Of a stretch of DNA of 64,000 nt, positions 51,562 through 59,569 are shown piece after piece; within the stretch, counting starts at the first letter, position 1, and every line of letters begins with the position of its first letter. The position numbers and the translations under genes are program-made. The notes beneath the pieces are model-generated. The model made no database searches. It saw only the letters and a list, made by a program, of their open reading frames with translations, and was not told the DNA's origin. Source of the DNA: Candidatus Scatomonas pullistercoris (lineage in GTDB: Bacteria; Bacillota; Clostridia; Lachnospirales; Lachnospiraceae); NCBI GenBank assembly GCA_018713515.1, contig DVOO01000009.1, forward strand, positions 62,001 through 126,000. Direction: 5' to 3'.

Positions 51562-52908
51562 ATGGCGTTTGAAAGCTTAACAGAAAAACTGCAGAACGTA
51601 TTTAAGAAGCTGCGCAGCAAGGGAAGGCTGACAGAGGCAGATGTGAAGGCCGCGCTGAAGGAGGTCAAGATGGCTCTCCTGGAGGCGGATGTCAGCTTTA
51701 AGGTGGTGAAGCAGTTTATCAATTCCGTACAGGAGCAGGCGGTGGGCCAGGATGTCATGAGCGGTCTGAATCCCGGGCAGATGGTGATTAAGATTGTCAA
51801 CGATGAACTGGTGAAGCTGATGGGGTCTGAGACCACAGAGCTGAGCCTGAAGCCCGGAAATGAGATCACCGTGATTATGATGGCCGGCCTGCAGGGCGCC
51901 GGAAAGACCACCACCACGGCCAAGATCGCGGGAAAGCTGAAGGCGAAGGGAAGAAGGCCTCTTCTGGCGGCCTGCGATGTTTACCGGCCGGCGGCGATTA
52001 AACAGCTGGAAGTGAACGGAGAAAAGCAGGGCGTGGAAGTGTTCTCCATGGGAGAGAAACAGAACCCGGTCAATATCGCGAAAGCGGCTGTGGAACACGC
52101 CAGAGGCCATAATATGAATGTAGTGCTGCTGGATACAGCGGGCCGGCTGCATATTGATGAGGATATGATGCAGGAGCTGTCCGCGATCAAGGAAGCTGTC
52201 CAGGTAGATCAGACCCTGCTGGTGGTGGATGCCATGACCGGACAGGATGCGGTGAATGTGGCGGAGCTCTTCAACAGCAAAGTAGGGATCGACGGCGTTG
52301 TGCTGACAAAGCTGGACGGCGATACGAGAGGCGGAGCGGCCCTGTCCATCCGGGCCACCTGTGGAAAGCCGATTCTCTATGTGGGTATGGGCGAGAAGCT
52401 GTCGGATCTGGAGCAGTTTTATCCGGACCGGATGGCATCCCGGATTCTCGGCATGGGGGATGTCATGAGCCTTATCGAGAAGGCGCAGGCAAACCTGGAC
52501 GAATCCAAGGCCAGAGAGATGGAGAAAAAGCTGCGGAAAGCGCAGTTCGGCTTTGACGATTATCTGGAAAGTATGAACCAGATGAAAAAAATGGGAGGAA
52601 TTTCCAGCGTGCTGGGAATGATCCCGGGCCTTGGCGCCAAGACAAAAGATCTGGAAGGCATGATCGATGAAAAGGACATGGCCAGAAAAGAAGCCATCAT
52701 TTATTCCATGACACCTGCGGAGCGGGCAAACCCGGATCTTCTGAATCCGTCCAGAAAGGCGCGGATCGCAAAGGGAGCCGGCGTGGATATGGCTGAGGTG
52801 AACCGTTTTGTAAAGCAGTTTGAACAGACCCGGAAGATGATGAAGCAGATGCCGGGGATGATGAAAGGCAAACGGGGCAGATTAGGAGGTTTCAAATTCC
52901 CGTTTTAA
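51562..52908 (+). CDS. ffh: Signal recognition particle protein
   Basis: Ffh binds signal peptides and SRP RNA and targets ribosomes to the membrane. The 448-residue protein has the N domain, the GTPase G domain (GLQGAGKTTTTAKIA, DTAGRLHID, TKLDGDTRGG), and the methionine-rich M domain (MNQMKKMGG and QTRKMMKQMPGMMKG). Length is normal. It is second in the ylxM operon, ahead of rpsP. Confidence 0.98.
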   Translation: MAFESLTEKLQNVFKKLRSKGRLTEADVKAALKEVKMALLEADVSFKVVKQFINSVQEQAVGQDVMSGLNPGQMVIKIVNDELVKLMGSETTELSLKPGNEITVIMMAGLQGAGKTTTTAKIAGKLKAKGRRPLLAACDVYRPAAIKQLEVNGEKQGVEVFSMGEKQNPVNIAKAAVEHARGHNMNVVLLDTAGRLHIDEDMMQELSAIKEAVQVDQTLLVVDAMTGQDAVNVAELFNSKVGIDGVVLTKLDGDTRGGAALSIRATCGKPILYVGMGEKLSDLEQFYPDRMASRILGMGDVMSLIEKAQANLDESKAREMEKKLRKAQFGFDDYLESMNQMKKMGGISSVLGMIPGLGAKTKDLEGMIDEKDMARKEAIIYSMTPAERANPDLLNPSRKARIAKGAGVDMAEVNRFVKQFEQTRKMMKQMPGMMKGKRGRLGGFKFPF

Positions 52909-52956
52909 CCGGAAATTTGTTCTCAATAGAAATAATTTTACAGGGAGGTGAAAAGA

Positions 52957-53202
52957 ATGGCAGTAAAGATTCGTTTAAGAAGAATGGGACAGAAGAAGGC
53001 ACCCTATTATAGAATTGTTGTGGCGGATGCCAGATCTCCGAGAGATGGAAGATTCATCGAGGAAATCGGTACCTATGACCCGAATCAGGAACCCAGCGCT
53101 TACAGTGTAGATGAGGAGGCAGCTAAGAGATGGCTTGCAAACGGCGCGCAGCCTACGGAAGTAGTTGGCAAAATCTTCAAGCTGGCGGGCATCCAGAAGT
53201 AA
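52957..53202 (+). CDS. rpsP: Small ribosomal subunit protein bS16
   Basis: The 81-residue protein is bS16, an assembly protein of the 30S subunit, starting [19 protein letters not shown]. The ATG at 52957 lies 8 bases after GGGAGG. It is followed by khpA after 21 bases, the usual order. Confidence 0.98.
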   Translation: MAVKIRLRRMGQKKAPYYRIVVADARSPRDGRFIEEIGTYDPNQEPSAYSVDEEAAKRWLANGAQPTEVVGKIFKLAGIQK

Positions 53203-53223
53203 GCGGCGCGGAGGTGTCCAGTA

Positions 53224-53451
53224 ATGAAAGAATTAGTAGAAGTAATTGCAAAATCTCTGGTTGACAATCCGGATCAGGTGGTCGTCACCGAGACAGAGAA
53301 GGGTGATGAGCTGCTGATCGAGCTGAAAGTGGCCTCCTCTGACATGGGGAAGGTGATTGGAAGACAGGGGCGTATCGCCAAGGCAATCCGCTCCGTGGTG
53401 AAAGCAGCCTCTTCCAGATCGGATAAGAAGGTTGTAGTTGAGATTCTTTGA
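53224..53451 (+). CDS. khpA: KH-domain RNA-binding protein
   Basis: KhpA is a 75-residue single KH domain that binds RNA, often with KhpB, and affects cell division and translation. The GxxG loop is in GKVIGRQGRIAKAI (residues 42-55). It has the normal length and its standard place between rpsP and rimM. A hairpin with a T-tract follows it. Confidence 0.96.
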   Translation: MKELVEVIAKSLVDNPDQVVVTETEKGDELLIELKVASSDMGKVIGRQGRIAKAIRSVVKAASSRSDKKVVVEIL

Positions 53452-53466
53452 TTTGCAAGAACGCGG

Positions 53467-53525
53467 CTGCCGCGGGGAAGAATCCGGACAAAATTGTATC
53501 CGGGATCTTTCCTGCGGCAGTTTTT
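53467..53525 (+). terminator. Internal terminator between khpA and rimM
   Basis: A long hairpin pairs 53467-53487 with 53500-53520 (21 positions, four non-Watson-Crick, at least two of them G-U wobbles) and is followed by five Ts. It starts 16 bases after khpA and ends 18 bases before rimM, so it should partially terminate the operon. Confidence 0.8.
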
Positions 53526-53543
53526 ATATCCAGGAGGAAGTGT

Positions 53544-54074
53544 ATGGAAGAGTATTTAAAAGTGGGTGTGATTACTTCCACCCATGGACTCCGGGGCGAA
53601 GTGAAAGTTTTTCCCACCACGGACGACCCGGAACGTTTCCGGGATATCCGGACGGTATACCTCAGACAGAGCAAAGTACAGCAGGAGCTTCGGGTGAAGG
53701 GCGTAAAATTTTTCAAAAATATGGTGATCCTGAAATTCCAGGGAATCGATGACATCAGCGAAGTAGAGGCCTGGCGGGGTGCAGAACTTTACGTGGAAAG
53801 AAAGGACGCGGTGCCTCTGGGGGAAAACGAGTATTACATTGCGGACCTGCTTGGAATGGAGGTTCTGCTGGAGCGGGGAGAGCGCCTGGGAATCCTGAAG
53901 GATGTTCTGTCCACCGGGGCCAATGATGTGTATATTGTGGAATCGGAAAAATATGGGGAAGTGTTGATTCCTGCCATAAAACAGTGTATTATGGGAGTGG
54001 ATGTGATTTCGGGAGTGATGACGGTACGTCTGCTTCCGGGACTTATTAACGAAAATGGGAGGGAGAAAGCATGA
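53544..54074 (+). CDS. rimM: Ribosome maturation factor RimM
   Basis: RimM helps fold the head of the 30S subunit and binds uS19. The 176-residue protein has the N-terminal barrel (VGVITSTHGLRGEVKVFPTTDDPERF), and the C-terminal PRC-barrel domain (YYIADLLGMEV...GANDVYIVESEKYGEVLIP). The ATG at 53544 follows CAGGAGGAAG; a longer in-frame opening covers the terminator and is not the start. It overlaps the zinc-ribbon gene by 4 bases. Confidence 0.97.
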   Translation: MEEYLKVGVITSTHGLRGEVKVFPTTDDPERFRDIRTVYLRQSKVQQELRVKGVKFFKNMVILKFQGIDDISEVEAWRGAELYVERKDAVPLGENEYYIADLLGMEVLLERGERLGILKDVLSTGANDVYIVESEKYGEVLIPAIKQCIMGVDVISGVMTVRLLPGLINENGREKA

Positions 54075-54763
54075 AGACATGCAGGAAATGCGGTGCTTCG
54101 ATGGCGGATACGGCCAAGTTCTGCACGATCTGCGGCACTCCGGCGGAAGAAGAACAGGCGAAGACGCAGAAAGCAGAAGAGCGCACGCAGTCTGCCTATG
54201 CCCGGAGTTCAGAAACCCGGAACGCAGGGCAGCAGAATGATACATATGGCGGCATGAATTCCGGCAGCCAGGGTCAGACTTATCAGAACCAGAGCTACCA
54301 GAATTCCGGCAGCCAGGGATATCAGAATCAGGCTTATCAGAACCAGTCCTACCAGCAGAACTATGGAGGTCAGGGATATCAGAATAATCAAGGCTACGGG
54401 CAGGATTATTATTCCCCTTACGGAATGCGTCCCCGGACCAGCGGGATCGCGGTGGCTGCGCTGGTGTTCGGTCTGGTCGGGATCTTTCTCGGATATTTAG
54501 GGGCGGCTCTCGCAGTGCTCTCGGTGGTCAATGCCAGCTGGATGATCCTGGCTATCCTGCTGTACGCGCCCAGCGCCCTGGGAGTTATTCTTGGCATTGC
54601 CGGAATCGCCAAGACGGGCGACGGAGTTACGAAGGGAAGAGGTCTGGCCATCGCCGGCCTTGTGCTTGGCATTCTTTTCCTTGTGATCTGGGGAATTGCC
54701 GCGGCGATTGCCAGGGAGGCGGCAGGCTACGCCACGTACGGCCTTTACAGCCTGTTTAGCTGA
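54071..54763 (+). CDS. Zinc-ribbon, DUF4190-like membrane protein with Tyr/Gln repeats
   Basis: This 230-residue protein has a zinc ribbon (CRKCG...CTICG, cysteines at 4, 7, 18 and 21), a hydrophilic linker of about 90 residues dominated by repeated YQNQ, SQGYQNQ and NQGYG units, and a membrane part of about two to four helices (residues 123-145, 150-168 and 190-218) of the DUF4190 type. Function unknown. It is embedded between rimM and trmD with an ATGA overlap, where these genes are normally adjacent. The linker coding DNA has imperfect direct repeats (about 54275-54400). Confidence 0.85.
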   Translation: MKTCRKCGASMADTAKFCTICGTPAEEEQAKTQKAEERTQSAYARSSETRNAGQQNDTYGGMNSGSQGQTYQNQSYQNSGSQGYQNQAYQNQSYQQNYGGQGYQNNQGYGQDYYSPYGMRPRTSGIAVAALVFGLVGIFLGYLGAALAVLSVVNASWMILAILLYAPSALGVILGIAGIAKTGDGVTKGRGLAIAGLVLGILFLVIWGIAAAIAREAAGYATYGLYSLFS

Positions 54764-54784
54764 GAAAGCTGAAGAAGGACAGGC

Positions 54785-55861
54785 ATGAATTATTACGTTT
54801 TGACACTGTTTCCTGAGATGATCCGGCAGGCGGCGGGAACCAGCATCCTGGGCCGGGCGATCCGGGGCGGCCGTATCCAGGTCCACACGGTGAATATCCG
54901 CGATTACTCCGTTAATAAACACATGCGGGTCGATGATTATCCTTATGGAGGCGGAGCCGGCATGGTCATGGAGGCGGAGCCGGTGTGCCGGGCTATTGAG
55001 GCGGCGGAGCGGGAAACCGGCCAGGGAACAAGGGTTGTCTATCTGACGCCTCAGGGGAAGGTCCTGAACCAGACGGTTGTGGAGGAACTGGCCGGAGAGG
55101 AGAACCTGATTCTCCTGTGCGGCCATTATGAGGGGATTGATGAGCGGGTGCTGGAGGAAAAGGTCACGGACTATATTTCCATCGGCGATTACGTACTGAC
55201 CGGCGGCGAGCTGGGAGCGCTGGTGCTCATCGATGCCGTATCACGCTTTGTGCCGGGAGTCTTAAGCAACGAGGAATCCGCTCAGTTTGAGTCTCTGCAG
55301 GATAATCTTCTGGAATATCCCCATTATACGCGTCCGGAAGAGTGGAGAAGGAAAAAAGTCCCGGAGGTGCTTTTATCCGGAGATCACAGAAGGATTGAAG
55401 AATGGCGCAGAGAAAAATCTCTGGAGCGCACCCGTGAGAGGCGGCCGGATCTTCTGGAGAGGAGTTTTCAGGTGACCGGCGGCTGGTTTGGAGGAGAGAA
55501 CTGCGGAGTTCTGGTCCGCAGTCTTACAGACGCGGTTTCCCGGTACGGCTCCTGTCTGGATCTGAACCGAAAGAAAATACGCCGGCAGGGCAGAGTGTTT
55601 GGCGAGAGGGAGCTGCTGATTCTGGGCCTGGATCCGGAAGCGGAAACCCCGGAGGACGGAAGACCCTGGAGAAATCTGAGAGGCAGGGGGACGCCTCTGG
55701 TTCTTGTTTTTCCGAAAGCGGGACAGGAGCCGCCGGCGGCGGAAGAAATGGAAAAACAGGGCTTCCGGGTTCTGACGGTATTTAGCGGAAGTCTGCAGAA
55801 ACTTTCCGAGGAGACACGTGAATATGCGATCCAGATCCGAAAAAACCTGGAAAATTTGTAA
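54785..55861 (+). CDS. trmD: tRNA (guanine-N1-)-methyltransferase with C-terminal extension
   Basis: TrmD methylates G37 of tRNAs using SAM, preventing frameshifting. The SPOUT core is residues 1 to about 225, with the SAM knot text LCGHYEGIDERV and ISIGDYVLTGGELGALVLIDAVSRF, and R154 in place. The position of the catalytic aspartate of E. coli (D169) appears as glutamate E169 in SAQFESLQDN by my alignment. The 133 residues from 226 to 358 are an extra domain that I do not recognise; ordinary TrmD ends near 240-255. It is flanked on both sides by zinc-ribbon membrane genes. Confidence 0.93.
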   Translation: MNYYVLTLFPEMIRQAAGTSILGRAIRGGRIQVHTVNIRDYSVNKHMRVDDYPYGGGAGMVMEAEPVCRAIEAAERETGQGTRVVYLTPQGKVLNQTVVEELAGEENLILLCGHYEGIDERVLEEKVTDYISIGDYVLTGGELGALVLIDAVSRFVPGVLSNEESAQFESLQDNLLEYPHYTRPEEWRRKKVPEVLLSGDHRRIEEWRREKSLERTRERRPDLLERSFQVTGGWFGGENCGVLVRSLTDAVSRYGSCLDLNRKKIRRQGRVFGERELLILGLDPEAETPEDGRPWRNLRGRGTPLVLVFPKAGQEPPAAEEMEKQGFRVLTVFSGSLQKLSEETREYAIQIRKNLENL

Positions 55862-55882
55862 GAGACAGAGGGAGGATACAAT

Positions 55883-56335
55883 ATGAAGAAGTGTGCGTAT
55901 TGCGGCGCGGATCTCGAAGACAGTGCGGGATACTGTACACGGTGCGGCCGTCCGGCAGAATCCTTCGGGAATTACGCCGGTTCCTATGAAAACGGAAATA
56001 CTTCCCAGCCGTACGGCAGCCCTTATCAGGCGAATCAGGGATATTACGGAGGGCCGGTGCCGGCCCGCTACAATGGAATGGCCATCGCATCTCTGGTGCT
56101 GGGAATCGTAAGTATTTTCTTTAACGCACTCTATCTGGTTCCGTCTATCCTGGCCATCATTTTCGGCGTAATGGCGCGTTCCCAGATATCCAAAAATCCC
56201 AATCAGCAGGGAGCGGGAATGGCTGTGGCCGGGCTCGTCCTGGGAATCGTTTTTCTGGCCATTTATCTGATCGTGATCCTTATCGCGCTGGTGGCCGGAA
56301 GCTATGCCTGGAATTTCTATCTGAGCGCTCTCTAA
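55883..56335 (+). CDS. Zinc-ribbon, DUF4190-like membrane protein
   Basis: This 150-residue protein has a zinc ribbon (CAYCG...CTRCG, cysteines at 4, 7, 18 and 21), a Tyr/Gly/Asn-rich linker (about residues 25-62) and two membrane helices (65-95 and 110-140) typical of DUF4190. It is a shorter relative in layout of the protein at 54071. The function is unknown. It sits between trmD and rplS with GAGGGAGG before the ATG. Confidence 0.85.
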   Translation: MKKCAYCGADLEDSAGYCTRCGRPAESFGNYAGSYENGNTSQPYGSPYQANQGYYGGPVPARYNGMAIASLVLGIVSIFFNALYLVPSILAIIFGVMARSQISKNPNQQGAGMAVAGLVLGIVFLAIYLIVILIALVAGSYAWNFYLSAL

Positions 56336-56350
56336 ATGAACTGTGAACAG

Positions 56351-56376
56351 GCAGGAGTGGCGAAAAAGCCTCCTGC
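56351..56376 (+). terminator. Hairpin after the second DUF4190 gene
   Basis: Bases 56351-56361 pair with 56368-56376 with one bulge. No T-run follows, so termination is uncertain. Confidence 0.4.
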
Positions 56377-56388
56377 AGGAAAAAATAC

Positions 56389-56417
56389 TTGCAATTCGCG
56401 GATGCCCGTAGTATAAT
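56389..56417 (+). promoter_or_regulatory. Promoter for rplS
   Basis: TTGCAA (56389-56394) and TATAAT (56412-56417) are 17 bases apart. The 80-base leader contains a hairpin (56453-56461 with 56465-56475) that could be an L19-type autoregulatory leader, but I cannot match it to the known motif by eye. Confidence 0.75.
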
Positions 56418-56504
56418 AGGCAAGGTTTCAATGTTTCAGACGGTCCGCTTTCACGTTTATCGGTGATATGAACGTCCAGAGTAATTATTAAAGGAGAGAT
56501 AGCA

Positions 56505-56852
56505 ATGAACGAAATCATCAGAAAAATCGAGGCAGAGCAGTTAAAGGCGGAGGTACCTCAGTTTCACGTGGGCGATACCGTTAAGGTATACGGAAAGATC
56601 AAAGAGGGAAACCGTGAGAGAATCCAGGTGTTCGAGGGAGTCGTCCTGAAGAGACAGGGCGGCGGAAGCCGGGAGACTTTTACTGTCCGCAAGACTTCCA
56701 ACGGAATCGGTGTGGAGAAGACATGGCCCCTTCATTCTCCCAATGTAGAGAAGGTAGAGGTTGTGAGACGCGGTAAAGTAAGACGGGCGAAACTGAACTA
56801 TCTGAGAAGCCGTGTAGGAAAAGCAGCGAAGGTAAAAGAGTTAGTAAAATAA
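56505..56852 (+). CDS. rplS: Large ribosomal subunit protein bL19
   Basis: The 115-residue protein is bL19, located at the subunit interface. Family text [26 protein letters not shown] and [27 protein letters not shown] is intact. AAAGGAGAG precedes the ATG. It has its own promoter, separating it from trmD and the zinc-ribbon genes. Confidence 0.98.
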   Translation: MNEIIRKIEAEQLKAEVPQFHVGDTVKVYGKIKEGNRERIQVFEGVVLKRQGGGSRETFTVRKTSNGIGVEKTWPLHSPNVEKVEVVRRGKVRRAKLNYLRSRVGKAAKVKELVK

Positions 56853-56863
56853 GAAAAGACAGG

Positions 56864-56899
56864 ACAGGGACTTATACGGAGGTATACAGTCCCTGTTTT
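56864..56899 (+). terminator. Terminator of rplS
   Basis: A 9-bp stem (56864-56872 with 56888-56896) plus an inner TATA/TATA pairing is followed by four Ts, 12 bases after the stop. Confidence 0.8.
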
Positions 56900-56965
56900 A
56901 CAACCGCCGTTTACCCGGACCGGGCTTTTGGCGGCAGGATTTTCTGCTGAGAGGTACATGAAACG

Positions 56966-57538
56966 ATGAGGGCTCCTTCAAAATATACGAGAGATTATTA
57001 TGTCCGTTCCAGAATCAGGAAGACGGTGTTCTGGATTGCCGCAGTGGCCGCAGCCATTGCACTGGCTTATGCGTATTCTTTTTATTTCGGACAGAATATT
57101 GTGGTGCAGGAAAGCTCCATGGATCCCACGCTGTCGGCCGGGGATACGCTTCTGATCGACAGGGCCGCCTATAAGCTGGGTTCTCCCAAACGGGGAGACA
57201 TCATCGTGTTCCGGACCAGCGATGACCCGAAATCCAGCCTGCATATCAAGCGGGTGGTAGGACTGCCGGGGGAAACCGTTCAGATTCAGAACGGACAGAT
57301 CCTGATTAACGGGGAGACCTATGTGGAAAAAAGAGATTTTCCGGCCATTACCAATCCCGGGATCGCCGAAGAGCCTGTGGAGCTTGGACGGGGGGAATAT
57401 TTTGTCCTGGGAGACAACCGCAACAACAGTGAGGACAGCCGCTATGCGGACATAGGACCGATTGAGAAAAAGCGGATCGTAGGGAAGCTCTGGATGGTGA
57501 CGGCTCCTTTTGAAAAAATGGGACTGCTTCACCACTAG
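56966..57538 (+). CDS. lepB: Signal peptidase I
   Basis: LepB cleaves signal peptides at the outer face of the membrane. The 190-residue protein has one N-terminal membrane helix (about residues 20-40), the catalytic serine S51 in the SSMDPT motif and the general base lysine K95 in HIKRVVGLPGE. The GDNRNNSEDSRY box is near the C-terminus. Length is typical for the single-helix Gram-positive type. It stands between rplS and rbgA as in many Clostridia. Confidence 0.96.
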   Translation: MRAPSKYTRDYYVRSRIRKTVFWIAAVAAAIALAYAYSFYFGQNIVVQESSMDPTLSAGDTLLIDRAAYKLGSPKRGDIIVFRTSDDPKSSLHIKRVVGLPGETVQIQNGQILINGETYVEKRDFPAITNPGIAEEPVELGRGEYFVLGDNRNNSEDSRYADIGPIEKKRIVGKLWMVTAPFEKMGLLHH

Positions 57539-57556
57539 AGGCAGGGAGGCAGAGCA

Positions 57557-58414
57557 ATGGAGATACAATGGTATCCGGGGCATATGACCCGGGCCAGAAG
57601 ACAGATGCAGGAGGATATCCGGCTGATTGATCTGATTATTGAGCTGGTGGATGCGAGGGCTCCGCTGTCCAGCCGGAATCCTGATATAGATGAGCTGGGC
57701 CGCCAGAAGGCCCGGCTGATTTTGCTTAATAAGGCAGATCTGGCAGATGAGAACTGGAACCGCAGGTGGGCAGATTATTTTAAAAACCAGGGATTTTATG
57801 TGCTGCAGGCGGACTCCAGGAAGAAAAATCACTTAAAGGCAGTACAGCCTCTGATCGCGGAGGCGTGCCGGGAGAAAATTGAGAGAGACCGGAGGCGAGG
57901 CATACAGAACCGCCCGGTGCGGGCCATGGTAGCCGGAATTCCCAACGTGGGGAAATCTACATTTATCAATTCCTATGCGGGCAGGGCCTGCGCGAAGACG
58001 GGAAACCGTCCGGGCGTTACGAAGGGCAAGCAGTGGATCCGTCTGAATAAGACGCTGGAGCTCCTGGATACGCCGGGGATCCTGTGGCCAAAATTTGAGG
58101 ATCCGGAGGTGGGGCAGAATCTGGCCATAATCGGATCGGTGAAGGAGGAACTGCTTAATACGGAGGAGCTTGCGCTGATTCTGATCCGCCGGCTGCTGGA
58201 GAGGTATCCCGGTGTTTTGTCGTCCCGCTACGGCCTGGAAGGGGAGGAGAGGGATCTGCAGGTGCTGGAGGATATTGCGGTGAGCCGGAAATGCGTGGTG
58301 CGCGGCAATGAGCTGTCCTACGAAAAGGCGGCAGGCATCCTGCTGGATGATTTCCGCAGCGGCCGTCTGGGGCGGATTACCCTGGAATATCCGCAGGAGG
58401 AAATAAAAGGGTAG
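57557..58414 (+). CDS. rbgA: Ribosome biogenesis GTPase YlqF/RbgA
   Basis: RbgA is a circularly permuted GTPase needed for late 50S assembly. In this 285-residue protein the G4 motif (LLNKADL) comes before the P-loop (GIPNVGKSTFIN) and the G3 motif (DTPGI), the permuted order. The N-terminal QWYPGHMTRARRQM is the family signature. A GGGAGG precedes the ATG, and rnhB follows after 7 bases. Confidence 0.97.
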   Translation: MEIQWYPGHMTRARRQMQEDIRLIDLIIELVDARAPLSSRNPDIDELGRQKARLILLNKADLADENWNRRWADYFKNQGFYVLQADSRKKNHLKAVQPLIAEACREKIERDRRRGIQNRPVRAMVAGIPNVGKSTFINSYAGRACAKTGNRPGVTKGKQWIRLNKTLELLDTPGILWPKFEDPEVGQNLAIIGSVKEELLNTEELALILIRRLLERYPGVLSSRYGLEGEERDLQVLEDIAVSRKCVVRGNELSYEKAAGILLDDFRSGRLGRITLEYPQEEIKG

Positions 58415-58421
58415 TGCAAAT

Positions 58422-59180
58422 ATGAAGAAGACGCTGAAGGAAATACGGGAAGAATTTGAGAAGGCTCCGGAGTCGGAATGGGAGGGCTTTCTGAGCCGAT
58501 ACCGGGAAGATGAAAGAAGCGGAGTTCAGAAGCTGCTGGCCGGGATCCGGAAAAAGCAGGAGTGGCTGGCCGCCGAGCGCCGGCGTGTGGAGCTTCTATG
58601 TGCTTACGAAAAGCAGTATGAGAAAGCGGAATATATCTGCGGAATTGACGAGGTGGGAAGAGGCCCTCTGGCGGGGCCGGTGATGGCCTGCGCGGTGATT
58701 CTGCCGAGGAAAGCAAGAATCCTGTATATCAATGATTCAAAGCAGCTTGGTGAAAAGAAACGGGAGGAACTGTATGAAGAGATCCTGGCGCAGGCGCTGG
58801 CTGTGGGCATTGGCTCGGCGGAGCCGAAGCGGATCGACGAGATCAATATTCTGAACGCCACGTATGAGGCCATGAGGGAGGCGGTGGACAGACTGGAGAT
58901 AAGGCCCTCGCTTCTGCTGGTAGACGCGGTGCGGATCCCGGGGATTTCCATTCCGCAGGTTCCGATTGTCAAGGGGGACGCAAAAAGCCAGTCGATTGCG
59001 GCTGCCAGCATCGTGGCCAAGGTGACCAGGGATCGTCTTATGAAGGAATATGACAGGAGAATGCCGGAGTACGGTTTCGCCTCCAACAAAGGCTATGGGT
59101 CCTCTTCGCATATAGAAGCCTTGAAAAAGTACGGTCCAAGTCCGATACACAGAAGATCTTTTATTACACATTTTATCTGA
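58422..59180 (+). CDS. rnhB: Ribonuclease HII
   Basis: RNase HII removes ribonucleotides misincorporated in DNA. The 252-residue protein has the N-terminal extension common in Firmicutes (about 70 residues), then GIDEVGRGPLAGPV with the catalytic DE pair, and DAVRIPG plus the SIAAASIVAKVTRD region with further acids. It lies in the rbgA-rnhB-yraN order. Confidence 0.97.
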   Translation: MKKTLKEIREEFEKAPESEWEGFLSRYREDERSGVQKLLAGIRKKQEWLAAERRRVELLCAYEKQYEKAEYICGIDEVGRGPLAGPVMACAVILPRKARILYINDSKQLGEKKREELYEEILAQALAVGIGSAEPKRIDEINILNATYEAMREAVDRLEIRPSLLLVDAVRIPGISIPQVPIVKGDAKSQSIAAASIVAKVTRDRLMKEYDRRMPEYGFASNKGYGSSSHIEALKKYGPSPIHRRSFITHFI

Positions 59181-59191
59181 GGAAGAGCGGG

Positions 59192-59545
59192 TTGAACACA
59201 AGGCAGAAGGGAATGGAATATGAGACGCTGGCAGCGGAATATCTCGCCGGGCGCGGGTACGCGATTCTGGAGAAAAATTTCCGGTGCCGGTGCGGTGAGA
59301 TCGATCTGGTGGCCAGGCAGGGAATCTGCCTGGTTTTTGTGGAAGTAAAGTACAGGAGGGACGGCGGATGTGGGGAGGCTTCTCAGGCTGTTGACAGAAG
59401 AAAACAGCAGAGACTGTCACGGACGGCCATGTGCTACTGTCTGGAGAGGGGGATTCCTGAAGATATTCCCTGCCGGTTCGATGTGATTTCTGTGACGGGC
59501 AGGGAGCTGAGGCACTATGAAAACGCCTTTGATTTTATTCGCTGA
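59192..59545 (+). CDS. YraN/UPF0102-family nuclease-like protein
   Basis: This 117-residue protein belongs to UPF0102, a restriction-endonuclease-like fold. The catalytic-type residues are visible in KNFRCRCGEIDLVARQG and FVEVKYR. Its role is not established, though a DNA-processing or recombination role is usual in guesses. I accept the TTG start at 59192 (MNTRQKG in translation), preceded by GAGGAAGAG; the ATG at 59213 would drop 7 residues. Confidence 0.9.
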   Translation: MNTRQKGMEYETLAAEYLAGRGYAILEKNFRCRCGEIDLVARQGICLVFVEVKYRRDGGCGEASQAVDRRKQQRLSRTAMCYCLERGIPEDIPCRFDVISVTGRELRHYENAFDFIR

Positions 59546-59569
59546 CGCGGCCGGTATAAGGAGGAAACA

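Noticed and set aside
54275-54400. Short repeats that could be taken for a CRISPR array
   Set aside because: The repeats are in frame, encode a Tyr/Gln/Asn-rich linker and have no uniform spacers; no cas genes are present.
56420-56504. Firm call of an L19 ribosomal leader before rplS
   Set aside because: One bulged hairpin is visible, but I could not match the conserved L19 leader structure by eye.
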